A DNA stretch of 64,000 nucleotides from Pseudorasbora parva (GCF_024679245.1 NC_090175.1:52311732-52375731); one strand, 5' to 3'. Positions 48,451 through 59,489 are shown, counted from the first letter of the stretch. Notes: generated by a model not told the origin, from the sequence alone. Numbers and translations: made by a program.

Positions 48451-49664
48451 CAAGTATTCGCTTTTCCCACTGGTGGATTGTAACCGGGTTGTAAGTACTG
48501 CTTCAAAATTTCAAAAGAAGCAACAGGACCAAGAGACAAAATCTAGAGAGTAGGCAATTTATTGAAAACTGCATTTGACCTCAACAGGCTGTTCATCAGC
48601 TGATCAAAAGTTTAAGACCATGAAGATAGACATATTTTTGCACAAATTGTATCATATCATTGTCACAGTCACACTCCTGATGGCAAAAAAGCTTTCTCAC
48701 TTTGAATGTGGCAGGATTGTTGAGCTGCAAGCAAAACCTCTCGCAACGCAACCTCACGACCGATGTTGGATTTCTTAAAAGATCAGGAGAGTTATGGGAC
48801 AAAAAAGTCAAGGACTAGACCCCCCAAAAAATGTCACCTGCACTGACCCTGAGGATCTGACGGGTTGTCCGGGAAGACAGGCCGATCTTCGCCCCAAATT
48901 ACTAAATGCAATAAACTGATGCTGACTGCAGCACAATAATTATAAGACGTCATCTGTAAGAGAAGGGCTTAAAGAACAAAAAAAAAGGCCACGTCTCCTC
49001 CCATGCCACGATCTTGCCCATTTGGACTTTACAAGTGAGCGCTAAACATTGGACACTGAAAGGTGGAAGAAAGTTTTATCCTTTGACTAGAAAAAAATCT
49101 GATGTCTTCCAATGTTACTGGCATGACAAGGAGATCCCACTGGAGAGTTTTTTTACGCAGCACAGTGGAGGAGGCTCCATCATGACCTGGGCTGATTTTT
49201 CCTTCAGTGGGAAAATGGTGCTTCAGGTTGTCCAGGGGCGTCAAACTGGCTGGCTATGTGGACGTGGGCATCCCTCTTGACTAATAGTTTACAAAAAAGG
49301 ATGTCAGTTCCAGGCCGTGGATGCCCTTTGTGAAGTCATCTTCACCACATGGAGCAACGTTCCCACCAGCCTTCTTGAAACAGTCGCATCAAGCATGCCG
49401 AGACGAGTTTTTGAAGTGATCAACAAGCACGGAAGGGCTACTCACTATTGTGTCCTTTTGTGTCTGCTCTGTTTTTTTAATTGCTTGAGCCATAGTCTTA
49501 AACTTTTGATCAGCTGATGTACAGCCTGTTTGAGTTCAAATGCAGTTTTCAATAAAATGCCTACTCTCTAGCTTTTGTCTCTTGGTCCTGTTTCTTTTTT
49601 TTGCCATTTTGAAGCGGCACTTACAACCCGGTTACGATCCACCAGTGCGAAATGACAATACTTG
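48451..49664 (+). mobile_element. Tc1-like element (copy 5) with ~165-bp TIRs
   Basis: Inverted ends start 'caagtatt' (48451) and end 'aatacttg' (49664), each next to TA (48449-48450, 49665-49666). The terminal repeats extend about 165 bp with scattered differences. They include 'actggtggat(t/c)gtaaccgg' and 'cagctgatcaaaagtttaag' on both sides. The whole element is about 1.2 kb, with an internally deleted transposase. Confidence 0.92.
48675..49475 (+). pseudogene. Tc1-like transposase, internally deleted (copy 5)
   Basis: It starts as MAKKLSHFECGRIVELQAK near 48679 and becomes frameshifted in the DNA-binding part. It re-emerges as [11 protein letters not shown] with a stop, [12 protein letters not shown], then [19 protein letters not shown] near 49140-49210. 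The second-Asp and NPIE regions are missing. It ends with LLETVASSMPRRVFEVINKH near 49370-49435. It has multiple stops and is non-functional. Confidence 0.85.
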
Positions 49665-49814
49665 TAATATTTGGCCTGTTCTGAAGATATATGGGGCTAT
49701 TTTATTATTGTTTCCCATGAGATATAATTTTAAAATGAGTTTCTGCTTAAAATTGGATCTCAATCATGTATTGACCAATAAACAAACATATACAAAAATA
49801 TGTCGAATTGAATT

Positions 49815-50160
49815 GCACTGAGAGACATGGGAGGAGCGAGCGAGACCGGGGACGTGATTGCGAATGAGCATCACCTGCGAGTCACACCGGTCTTGAGTCC
49901 TCTCATTAGGGAGCTCGGCGGCATATAAGGACGAGAGAGGACCAGGCCTGGACTTTATGTCGAGTTTTGTTAATGGTTTATTATGTGTGTGTGTGGGCAG
50001 TCGTCCGTGAGGGGCTGCCCGCTGTTTACTTTCGTTTTGTTTATTATTTAATTAAATTCAATGTAATAAAGTTCGTAAAATGGTTTTCTCCAATGCCTCT
50101 CGTTTTCATCCATATTCATGTTTTGGATAACATCCAAGGTTTCGAGATGTTTTTCTTCTA
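49815..50160 (+). mobile_element. LTR-like promoter/polyadenylation segment
   Basis: A GC-richer part ('gagaccggggacgtgattgcg') leads to a TATA box (tataagg, 49924-49930). About 140 bases later comes an AATAAA (50065-50070) followed by a GT-rich stretch. This U3-R-U5-like order, with no gene attached, fits a solo LTR. The text is familiar as a cyprinid repeat. Terminal TG...CA and a target duplication were not established. Confidence 0.4.
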
Positions 50161-50639
50161 AAATCAGAATGAAACAAAATGCCAACAACTGAGCCCACAC
50201 TCTAAAAAATAAAACATTGGGTCAACAAAAAAAAATATGTTAACGTTTTCCACTAGAATTTTAATGTTAAGACTACTGGCAGAATTACATTAATTCTAAA
50301 CGATATTTTGAGTATGGTGAATTACCTTTTATGCAACAATAAAACACATTTTTAAGTAACATGAACTTAATAATTTTCTACATGAATGCAAGTAATTAAG
50401 TTGATCCAACATAATGTTTTAAGTTAGGTGAAAAAGTTTTTTGCCCACAATAAAACACATTTCTAAGTAACATGAGCTTAATAATTAAGTTGAGCCCTGT
50501 CCTATAGAAAATTATTTTTCCTGTGTTTCCAGGAGGCAATTTTTAAAATATAAACAGACACCATTAATGATATTTTTTTTTTCCTAATGATATTCAGGCT
50601 TACCATGTTTTTGCTCTTCTGTCATGACCGTGAGAAAAA

Positions 50640-50810
50640 ATCTTTAGCCACACTCAGCCTCCCGTTTGTTCCGACGAAGAAAAATATAACGTATATGTAA
50701 TAAATAAAAAATATATATCGAACGTTTTATCGAACGCATTTTTATTTATAGCCTATTGATTACATGTCTATTTCGAGACATGTCGTTTTATCGCCCAGCC
50801 CCACTGTAAC
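50640..50810 (-). mobile_element. hAT element end fragment
   Basis: Read on the minus strand, the end is 'cagtggggctgggcgataaaacg', a hAT-type tip, followed by AT-rich text with 'tatatcg...cgttata' words. The other end was not found. Confidence 0.4.
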
Positions 50811-51219
50811 CCATGTGTTTAACTAATTATCACATTCACGGTCTTAACGTGAATATTAAACCTTATGAAATATGTTTCTCCAAAATAAATTCTTAACAGA
50901 CGACAGCAGGCTGTAAAACACACTTTTTTGTGGTAAAATACGAGCAGAAGGTTAAAAAAAAAAAACGAAATTTGGAGAAATAAATAAAACGAAATTTAGG
51001 AAAAAATAAAACGTAATTCATTGGGCCCTACATAATTCCGACTGGTTTTGAGCAAAGTATCTGAACAAATAGTGTAGCTAAGTTAGCTCAATTAGTGACA
51101 GGTTACAGCTATAACGTTAGCTAACTTTACCTCCTCGGCACACAGACTAGTTATAACGTTACTATCAACACTGCGCAGATTTCAGAGTAAGGACTTACAG
51201 ATTTCAGTATTTGGTTACA

Positions 51220-52384
51220 AGTATATTTGGCCATGGGCCAAAAAAAAAAATGCCACTAGATGGCGGGCCAGAATAGTCAAGGGATAATTTAATAAATAAA
51301 TAAATAAATAAAAATAAGTCAAAACATAAAAGAGGATTTGAATAAGCCCATTATTGGCATGTTTGATTGCTCTTAACGAACTATGTTTTATTATTTCCAC
51401 TTTCCATATTGTGAATTATAAATGTATTTTAATTTGCTTGTTACACATGGAACCTATTGTAATACTTATTTGACGTCATGTAGCTTACTTTTAGCTCAGA
51501 ATTATTCCTTGGCATCCTCACGTAGTAAACTGCATTTTTTTGCAATCGTTTGCGTTTTAGAGGCAGGCTAAACGATTAGGCTACTACATCGAGTGCAGAC
51601 TAGTGATGTTAACATTTAAGATAGCACTATCAAAGAGTCTAAAGAGGAAAGTTAACAGTGAAAACAGGGCATGCAAAGAAGAATGGGAAGACATCTGTGC
51701 ATGCATCCTACCTGGTTTTGTGAATGCAAAGCTGGTGTGTCTAATCTAAGCATGGCACCTTTTTGCTGGTTCTTGTCAATATTTTTTTAAAAAAAGGAAG
51801 CTGAATTTGAGTTGTTATTGTTCACGTGTTGGTGCTGACGCCTCGCGATATAATCAAACGTTTCAATATTTCACTGTTCGTTTTGTCATCATACCACACA
51901 TTTCATGAGGCTCTTTTAGAGGCGTGTCTAGCGATCTATTCCATAGACTCTTGAATGTCTTTCAGAACTTTTCAAATTGAAAGCTCTGAATTTATCCTAA
52001 AATAAAACATTACTGCTAAAATGTTGCTGTATTTAAAAAAAAAAGGCAAAATCACTAAAGACAAAATTGATTGAATGTTGATATAAATTCGCACTTCCCG
52101 CTCTGAGTCTATTCTGCACGGGAGTCTGACGCTCTAACGATGAGACTAAACGCTGCGTAACGTTCCACTGGCCACTAGACGAAGTGATCGTCTCTTGAAA
52201 TAACGGTAGTTTACCTGCACAGTTCTCATTAACTCGCCTCCGTTACACTGACAGATATATTTCAGAACCAGCCGCTATCAAAACAATCTGCCAGATTCGG
52301 CAGATGCGGGCGCGCCACGGGCCATTTATTATCGCTGGCGGGCCATGCACTTTTGGCCCGCGGGCCGCCAGTTGCCGACCACTG
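51220..52384 (-). mobile_element. hAT remnant with CAGTGGTCGGCAACTGG end
   Basis: The minus-strand start at 52384 reads cagtggtcggcaactggcgg and then 'cccgcgggcc', 'atggcccgcc' and 'atggcccgt'. At 51230-51270 related 'ggccatgggcc' and 'tggcgggccagaa' words occur in opposite sense. The opposing tip is missing and no transposase was recognised. Confidence 0.5.
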
Positions 52385-52778
52385 AAGGCTGTCACCAACT
52401 GAATCCTGAGCGAATGCGAATATGTGTAATTAAGCATAAAACTACTTACCATTCACCACATGCTTCACTCGTCTCGTTGCATGGCCTTGCGCGCGGAAAC
52501 TGTGGGCTAGCTGTTTGCACGTCATCAAATTGTTTTTTTACATTAACAGAACTTAAAATTAAATTGTTTCTTGATTAACTGAAAATGTTAAACTCTGACA
52601 AGTCATGATAGTATATTTCATCAATAGGCATAATTTGTGTGTCATCCCAACTCAATAAAATAACAATTACAATTAAAAAGTCTAATAGTTTCTCAGAACT
52701 TGATTTTTTATTTCACAACAATATATATATATTTAAGTAATGACTAAAGGTCCTCTGAATTAGTTTTTAGAGTGCAGC

Positions 52779-53775
52779 AGCACTGAGTTTAAAAATGAGG
52801 GAAATATTTTGGGATCTTGACATGACTTCTTGGCTAAACTTTTCCAAACAGCTCTAACGAGTCTCACAATGTCAGTATCACGACACAGGCTTGTAAACTT
52901 CCCCAAAGCGCACTTCCCAGACATCTTTCAAGCGCATAATAAATATTCTGCCTCTTTTTTTGTGTCTTTCTTGCTCTCTGGATCGATGCTAACGCTTCCT
53001 TCTATTTATTTCCCCGCTTCTTTTCTGTTTCTTAGTACTTTCTGCCCATGCATTCTCGTCCTCTCGCTTCTACTCTTGAAGTTATGAGATTTTGCATTTC
53101 TAGGCAATAATGCTTGTCATTGCTCACATATGGTAGAATGTTAGCAGACAGACGGATCTTTGATTATGGAGCGAGAGTTGTCGGGGGCTGTTGTGACAAC
53201 ATGTTCAGTTACACTAGAAGGATCAGTTCTAGACAAATTACTGTAAGAGGATTTATGTGCATTCCGAGTGTCTAAATTGAGAAATAAAAAATAAATTTAA
53301 AAAAAGCAAACTTGATGCATGTTCAACACATTGTGCTTGATTCATCACTGCATGCTATTCTCAAGAAGACAGAATCACTTTTTTCTTTGTAATCTTTCTT
53401 CAAATTCCGATAATCTGGCTCTAAATTGTTTTCTCGTTTCACTTAGAAATACATTGTATTAATAAAATGAGTTGCATGGACAGCAGTTTCTGTTTGGATG
53501 ACTAGAGTGATCTAGATGGATGATGCTCAGTCAGTAGGTCAAACAGGTATAATAGAGCCATACCAGTTTAAGATCTACCCTGTAAAGCACTGGCCATTTT
53601 GAATCGGGACAGAGTTGAATGGCTAATCACAACATAAAGTAAATTAGGCTCCAGTAATCCAGCCTGGGGGAGATAAATTAATAGAAAGAAATTAATTTAC
53701 TTTTGTTAACATTCTGAGCTGAAAAAAGTATTATCTACTTATCAAATTTCAGAGATTCATAAAAAAACAACACCC
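52779..53775. other. No recognised feature
   Basis: No recognised gene. The plus frame at 52830-53087 has a hydrophobic C-terminus but no known motif. Confidence 0.45.
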
Positions 53776-54013
53776 AGATTTTTAACCCATGGCTTCACAC
53801 AAGAAGACAGCCCACCAAGGTTTATTTTGGGAGCATTCAGTGAATCTGAACGTCTAAATACAATCGTATTTCTGTTTTACTATCATTGCGATTCAAAAAG
53901 TTTAGAGACAATATCTTTATATTAGAGCCTTTATATCTGTCAAACAGGCCATGAGTGTCCACACCATCCGAATTTTGTTTTAAAGGCAGATAAATCTGGC
54001 TGTCATCCATAGA

Positions 54014-54309
54014 CTGTAATACAGATGGACGATGCACCTTCAGTCTCTTCCACGGTAGAAAAGTGAATCCTCCAATCCTCCAATGTCCCAATTTCCTGAA
54101 TCAGTGCAAGATATCAGCACCATATTGGGACAGCTTCACTATTCCACAAAGGAAGAGAGTGAAGAGAACTCTGAACTCAGGAACCAGAGTCTGTGCAGAA
54201 GTGAGCGTGAAGTGAAGAGAGGGCAGGGTTTAACACCTATACTGGGACCAGCCACCTGGGGTGATCAAAACGTTTGGGCTTTACTTTTCAGAACCAGTGT
54301 GGCACACAT
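54014..54309. mobile_element. Unassigned inserted segment
   Basis: Text from 'catagactgtaatacagatgg' onward does not belong to the flanking LINE. It has 'ccaatcctccaatgtcccaa' and a GA-rich part. I recall the 'catagactgta' start from a dispersed cyprinid repeat. The ends and class are not resolved. Confidence 0.35.
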
Positions 54310-54806
54310 GGGCTCTATTTTAACGATCTGAGCGCATGGTCTAAAGTGCACAGCGCAAGTGCACTTAGGTTGTGCCTGAATCCACTTTTGCTGGTTTAAC
54401 GACAGGAAAAATGGTCGGCGTGCCCGGCACATTGTCTAAAAGAGTTGTATCTATTCTCTTAATAAGTCATTGGTGTGTTTTGAGCATAACTTGCAATAAA
54501 CCAATCAGAGTCTCATCTCCTATTTCCTTTAAAAGCCTTTAAAATATTACTACTACTTTAAATAACACACACACACACACACAAAAAAAAAAACTGTGCT
54601 ATTGACTTTATCAATATGCAATCATTTTCAGTTGCCTCAAAATAGCAACATGCCAGCAATGCACTTTAACACACTTCTTTTTCAGTCCAGAACGCCTATG
54701 GGCGAACAGATGGGCCGAGTGCATTTGCTATTTAAACAACGTGGCGCTGGATGTAAAAATGCGTCTGGCTGAAACTAGCAGTTTTGCTGGGTGTATGATA
54801 GGGCCC
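54310..54806. mobile_element. Harbinger-like non-autonomous element
   Basis: The left end gggctctattttaacg and right end gtatgatagggccc form imperfect inverted tips of the GGGCCCTAT type known for fish Harbinger elements. The body carries 'gcgcatggtctaaagtgcac' and 'gtggcgctggatgtaaaaatgcg'. A short (AC)n lies at 54570-54583. No 3-bp target duplication could be confirmed. There is no coding capacity. Confidence 0.65.
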
Positions 54807-55020
54807 TTAGTGTCAACATCACAACAATGGAATGACAGCACATATTTCCTAAAAACAAAACCAAATGGGAACATGTAGAAAGAAAAAAGAATAGGAGCCA
54901 AAATAGATCCCTGGGGAACTCCACAAGATAAAAGAGCATCACAAGAAAAGTGTTCCACAATGTGCCTAAACATGACTTCATCCAAACAATTTTCTTTAGT
55001 TTTCAGAATTTGCTTTATAA

Positions 55021-55900
55021 AAAGCAGTCCAAACACTATTATTGCCATTTATTCCTGCCCATCATCTGCCATGTTTGTTTACTTTACTTGAGCATGGGCT
55101 TTTTGATGTACTATTCCAGTACGTCACAGCAGAGAAAACCCTAGCAACTACATAGCAACACACTAAGAACACTCAGAATGCCTAAACAACCACACAGCGA
55201 TGCTCTAGCAGCCAGCCATATATCCGCAAGCCTCATGCCTGTGAGTTTACATGGGCAAAAAACACTCACATATTCCTCTGAATTGTAAAAATCTAGTTTT
55301 TAATAGGCTCTTAAAACATAAGTACTTGTTCCCAGTGGCTGACAACTAATCCATTCGTGACACTGTAGGCTGAGTTTTCTCCACTGTTCGGTGTCTCATT
55401 GGAGTTATTGTCATCACGGCTATTGTCAGGACAGCAGTTGTGTCGTGTAATTAGGAATCTCTTGTCTAGTGCCTGTCCTGGCCCTGAAGGGCTGGAAGAG
55501 CAGAGGCGATGAGACCTGCACGCCTCATTAACGCTTCTTAATTATTACCCTCAATGTTTATTCTTTAATCAAGTCCTTTTGTGTCAGCCTCTCCTCCCGA
55601 CGCTCTCCTCCACCGTGGGTAAAACAACTGTCGTCGTTGTCGTCGCCATTGTACTGAATCAATGCAGCAGTGGATATTAAACACAGCTGTCGTTGAGAAA
55701 TTTTCATTTCATAATATCGCCTTCTTACTGATGTAGACATAATTAGAACATTTTCAAATACTTTTACATAGGAATATCCTATTTGTTGTCTATAAGTTAG
55801 GCTAATTATTTGTCAGATTAGCACTGCTCTGCGGTTCTGTTAAACAACCTAGCATAAAGTCTAATATAGGCTATACACTGTATGATTTTAGCACTGATTT
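55021..55900. other. No recognised gene
   Basis: Bases 55135-55215 carry repeated 'agcaac(t/a)acatagcaacac' words, a small diverged minisatellite. Bases 55480-55740 look unique. Nothing coding was recognised. Confidence 0.45.
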
Positions 55901-56034
55901 CCACTCACTGATAGCCTGGTTAAAACCAGACCATTCTCAGTAGTAACTGAGTTATGTTCTGGCAAAGCTTCATAGACAAACATCTGAGACTCTGACAGCA
56001 ATTCTCTGGTTGTGATTTCGAGGAAGATTTTGCA

Positions 56035-56235
56035 ATGGCTTCTGACGACTTTTGCCTTTGTTGTAAAAGAAATATGATAATAGCTGGTGTCCACCGCCAC
56101 TCCATCAACATTTTCGCAAAATTTGGAAACCTTAATAGCATCTCAGACCGACTGAAACATCTCGGATTGACAGTCCAGCAGAGAACATCAAGCCCTGATG
56201 GCATTTGCCCCCATTGTAAGGCATTTGTAATGTGA
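56035..56235 (+). CDS. Small C2C2 zinc-binding-like ORF (66 aa), probably transposon-derived
   Basis: An ATG at 56035 opens a 66-codon frame with two Cys pairs: DFCLCCKRNM near the start and GICPHCKAF near the end. Between them lies the helical text SISDRLKHLGLTVQQR. The arrangement of CxxC, about 48 residues, CxxC suggests a treble-clef or ZAD-like N-terminal zinc module. Similar N-termini occur on uncharacterised repeated fish proteins, from memory. The frame ends at a stop right after AFVM. A weak donor (gtaatg at 56227) means it could be a first exon. No downstream exon was found, so it is likely a relic. Confidence 0.4.
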   Translation: MASDDFCLCCKRNMIIAGVHRHSINIFAKFGNLNSISDRLKHLGLTVQQRTSSPDGICPHCKAFVM

Positions 56236-56409
56236 TTAGAATGCAATTTGCAATATTTTGAGAAGAAAATATTATTGAGTCTCTAGAAAATTGTCTCTCA
56301 CAAACTTTATTCAAGTTCATTTCAGATGTGTTAGAACATTATCAGACTTGAGCATATTTATGCTAGTTATTTATTTACAATATATATATATTTTTTTGTT
56401 TTGTTTTAC

Positions 56410-56680
56410 CTTATCCAGTGAGGAAATAATCACAGAATCACTGTGTGTTAGCACATGATCACACTCCCCATCCTCCTCATCACAGGTGTAATCCACATCT
56501 GGTAACCAAGTGTTGCTCTTTGCTCGGGTTTTAACGAAAAGGAAAAGTTTAAATTGCTTAAAACAGACACGATAGCTGATTCGAACAAGTGATGGTCCAC
56601 GGCAGCATCCATCTTTGTAATGTACAAAACCTGCTTCACCGTCGCTGCGCTGTCGTCATCGTGTAAAGCCCGAACCAATG
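56410..56680 (-). pseudogene. Possible helicase-like (RecQ Q-motif) scrap
   Basis: The minus-strand frame reads KMDAAVDHHLFESAIVSVLS then NLNFSFSLKPEQRA. 'F-LKPEQR-A' resembles the Q motif preceding motif I in RecQ-type helicases. The expected GxGKS does not follow. A shifted frame reads TWLPDVDYTCDEEDGECDHV and ends in SSLDK before gtaaaa, a plausible splice donor. The resemblance is short and this call is tentative. Confidence 0.3.
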
Positions 56681-57254
56681 TTTCTGATTGAACAGCTTTT
56701 GTAAGTTTAATTAGGATTAATCTTTAATTTAAACAGTTAAATATGCAGTTATTTTACATTTGATTATTTTATTCAATTTCTGTACCTAAAAACTAATGTT
56801 AGACCTGAAAAACCTGAAAAGCATTATTTATTTAATTAGTATCTTTGCTTGATAGTATTTATTTGTGCTGCTGCTTGTATTTAAGTTATTTGTTCTTAAT
56901 TTTTATTTGATAGTTGTCCTTTTTTCCATGAACATAGAAAATACCGAACCGTACCAAAACAGTGAACCTAAAACCCAGATACAATCCAAAACCATGAACA
57001 ATCTGTACCATTACACCCCTAGCTTAAAGGGGGGGTGAAACACTCAGTTTCAGTCAATCTTGAGTTCCTATAGAGTAGTATTGCATCCTTCATATCTCTG
57101 AAAAGTCTTTAGTTTTATTATATTTATAAAAAAAATATAGGCTGTACAGAGTCTTTCCGGAAAAAACGAGCGCCTGGAGGCGTATCGTGTGGGCAGAGCT
57201 AAAGAATGACGATCGCGAACAAAGCGGTGACGTCCTCAAGCGTGGAGAAACTCA

Positions 57255-57503
57255 GGGGCGGCAGTGGCTCAGTGGTTCATGTAGGTTGTCTACAAACCGA
57301 AAGGTTGGTGGTTCGATCCCCGGTTCCACCTGACCAAGTGTCGAGGTGTCCATGAGCAAGACACCTAACCCCAGCTGCTCCCGACGAGCTGGATGGCGCC
57401 CTACATGGCTGACACCGCCGTCGGTGTATGAATGGGTGAATGTGAGGCAAAAATGTAAAGCGCTTTGGATAAAAGCGCTATATAAATGCAGTCCATTTAC
57501 CAT
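57255..57503 (+). mobile_element. tRNA-derived SINE with TSD
   Basis: The head carries an RNA polymerase III A box (tggctcagtgg, about 57266) and B box (ggttcgatccc, about 57310), as in tRNA-derived SINEs. The middle has 'agcaagacacctaacccc' and 'gctgacaccgccgtcggtg'. The tail is 'aaagcgctatataaatgcag', shared in kind with L2-type LINE tails. Direct repeats aactca lie on both sides (57249-57254, 57504-57509). Removing the SINE restores continuous host text 'agaaactcatggctatc'. It is reminiscent of cyprinid HAmo-type SINEs. It is not a tRNA gene. Confidence 0.9.
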
Positions 57504-57977
57504 AACTCATGGCTATCGAGCTCAGCTAATACAGATATGATCCAGAATCATTCGGAGGCTGAAATAAATTGAACAGGAGAAACAGCAACACAGGACGTCC
57601 GTCTCTGTGGTATGTACTGTATTTAGTGACCTGTCAACATTTGTGTGTCTTTACTCGCAGTTTATGAGGACATGATTCAGTTTATGGACTACTGTATGTG
57701 ACTAAACCTTAGCAGTAGCAAGCAAAACGGCTTTACTTTGTTTACTCACGCGATGATAGCCAACAGCATAGACATTTGAAGCAGTTTTACTCACCGGCTG
57801 CTTCCAAAGCAGGACCGAACCTTTATCGCTGGGACCGTCTGTCAAAAACACACTTCTTTGGTATGATTTGGTGAAGTCCTGACAGCAGTTAACGGTGGAG
57901 ATCCACTTTTGCGACGCGACTAAAGCAATGTTGTGAAGCTTCCCGTCATTTCTGCGTTCAAAACGCTTCAAATGCAG

Positions 57978-58117
57978 CGCTGCCTTCACGGAATGCTGTG
58001 CTGAAGCGTTGAAGTCACCCATAGGAATAAAGTGGAGTGTGGCGCGCGAGCGCCACACTCCACTTTATTCCTATGGGTGACTTCAACGCTTCAGCACAGC
58101 ATTCCGTGAAGGCAGCG
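57978..58117. repeat. Perfect palindrome: 68-bp arms, 4-bp loop
   Basis: The left arm 57978-58045 and right arm 58050-58117 are exact reverse complements over 68 bases, separated by gcga. Pairing nearly continues outward (ctgcat/tgcat). Nearby is a short tandem 'tgcatgggcg' repeat (58117-58143). The left arm belongs to the host repeat; the right arm looks like a fold-back copy. Confidence 0.98.
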
Positions 58118-58470
58118 TGCATGGGCGTGCATGGGCGTGCATAAGTGTTCACGGACGAGTGGCTCTGCACCTGAGAGAGTTTATGGGCGTGCATTTCCTC
58201 TCTCGCTCTAGTCACGCGCGCGCCCTAACGGGAGAAGAGCCCGTACGGCCCATACAAGGACCTTCCGCTCTATTAACGTCAAGTCGAGCCATACTCGAAA
58301 AAAACTCTCCGAAACTTGTGAGAAACCGGAAGGAGTATCTTTAACACAGAAATACTCCATCAGACGTCCAACATTAGTTTTTGAAACTTTGTCTATGTTT
58401 AGGATGGGAATCCAAGTCTTTAACAGTGTAAAAAGCTCAGTATGCATGACTGAAAAAATGTTGGGAAACA

Positions 58471-59485
58471 CTGATATGAGGGATAGGGAACAATTCAGAC
58501 AGTGTAAATTTGCTTTCCATTGGGGTTAATGAAGTCTGGTCTCACATTAGTGTCACACAAACTGTCACAGCACGCACACAGTCCAGAGACATGTTAGCAC
58601 AGAGTGGATTCAAAAAGGAAGACACTTCATGGCCTTTAGTAAGACAAGAATATTTGCATAGGACATGGTGTAGGCTACTCATAACTACAATGCAATTTTG
58701 TTCATCATATCGATGATACAGTGATTCTGAAATAGCCTACTCTATTTACTGCCACAATTTGATCTACAATACCATGGTGTAGACCTATGTTATGTATAAG
58801 AGGCAATTTTTTTAATTTATTTTTATTTTATTTTATTTAAGACATTGTGATGTCTGTTTCATGTCTGTGATGTCCGTTTCTGTCTTGCAAAAGTGCACAG
58901 TGCCTGAAAACGTAGGCCTAACATTTCTGGACTTCTGGAAATAACTGAAATACCAAATAATAAATGCGAAAAATAAATACACGAAACTGCACGAAAACGT
59001 TGAGTTGGAGAAAGATTGCTGTGAACAAGTTATATTCCTCTGAGTTGTTGAGTGTGCTGTGAGCGTGACCTTATTTTGTTCGTACAATGAAAGTTCTGAA
59101 TAAACACAGAGTCTACTTCATCCTTATTCTACGAACTTTCTTTTATTGACCAGAGGGAAGACGTACCTGCGACTCGTCGGTTACTTTTATGTTTTTCCAT
59201 GCTGGCATTTTCGGACAGTGGCGGCTCTTTCTTGTCTACTAACATCCACTTCACAGCGAACCAGTGTGCTTTCTGATATAAATTTGTGCTCTTTTGTCCA
59301 TTTCAGATTAAATGAGGTCTGACGTTTCAGGATGTAACTTTATATGACATAGCCAGAACGTTGTGCTTGTTTACGTTTTTAACCAATGATATACCAGATA
59401 TTTATTTGACACTTCTTTCAGCCAATCATTTGTGTGACCAGAGATCTTATGGCTTTAGACGCCATGCTGCATCCCCATAAAGATT
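58471..59485. other. No recognised gene
   Basis: AT-rich at 58800-58850. Nothing else was recognised. Confidence 0.45.
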
Positions 59486-59489
59486 CTAG

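Larger units (their letters stand above)
50198..52778. mobile_element. Possible large element bounded by ACTCTAAAAA inverted tips
   Basis: 'cacactctaaaaaa' at 50196 and 'tttttagagtg' at 52767-52777 are inverted and match the tip type of the palindromic MITE at 35524. Between them lie 'aataaaacacatttttaagtaacatga' and 'aataaaacacatttctaagtaacatga', a direct repeat about 120 bp apart, and pieces of hAT elements. It could be one element with insertions or two unrelated MITE halves. Confidence 0.35.
53780..55020 (-). pseudogene. LINE reverse transcriptase fragment split by insertions
   Basis: From 55020 downward, minus-strand text reads LFYLVEFPRD / GVPQGSILAPILFSFYMFPF-like and FRKYVLSFHC, the conserved segment just before the catalytic YADD. 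The frame is then interrupted from about 54830 to 54014. It resumes as MDDSQIYLPLKQNSDG, the MDD standing where YADD is expected, and LNFLNRNDSKTEIRL follows near 53870-53900. The two halves abut the RT active site. The insertion includes a Harbinger-like element. There are stops and frame changes; it is a dead L2/CR1-like copy. Confidence 0.82.
57028..58470. mobile_element. TTAA-bordered dispersed element hosting a SINE
   Basis: TTAA (57024-57027) precedes 'agggggggtgaaacactcag'. The body has 'ggcgtatcgtgtgggcagagctaaa' and 'gaacaaagcggtgacgtcctca'. The right part (58240-58450) has 'gaaaccggaaggagtatcttt' and 'aaaaagctcagtatgcatga'. I recognise both halves as one frequent cyprinid repeat. 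The right tip is truncated or altered. A SINE (57255-57503) and a perfect palindrome (57978-58117) lie inside. The interior open frames are not recognisable proteins. Confidence 0.6.

Noticed and set aside
52830..53087. Possible small membrane protein (hydrophobic C-terminus)
   Set aside because: Hydrophobic text arises easily from T/C-rich DNA. There is no supporting start context, splice signal or homologous motif.
57255..57340. tRNA gene suggested by A and B boxes
   Set aside because: The boxes belong to the head of a SINE with a SINE body, tail and target duplication. No cloverleaf with a usable acceptor stem was seen.
57702..58471. Several frames around the palindrome
   Set aside because: They arise from the repeat element and its fold-back copy. 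The same residues appear on both strands because of the inverted arms.
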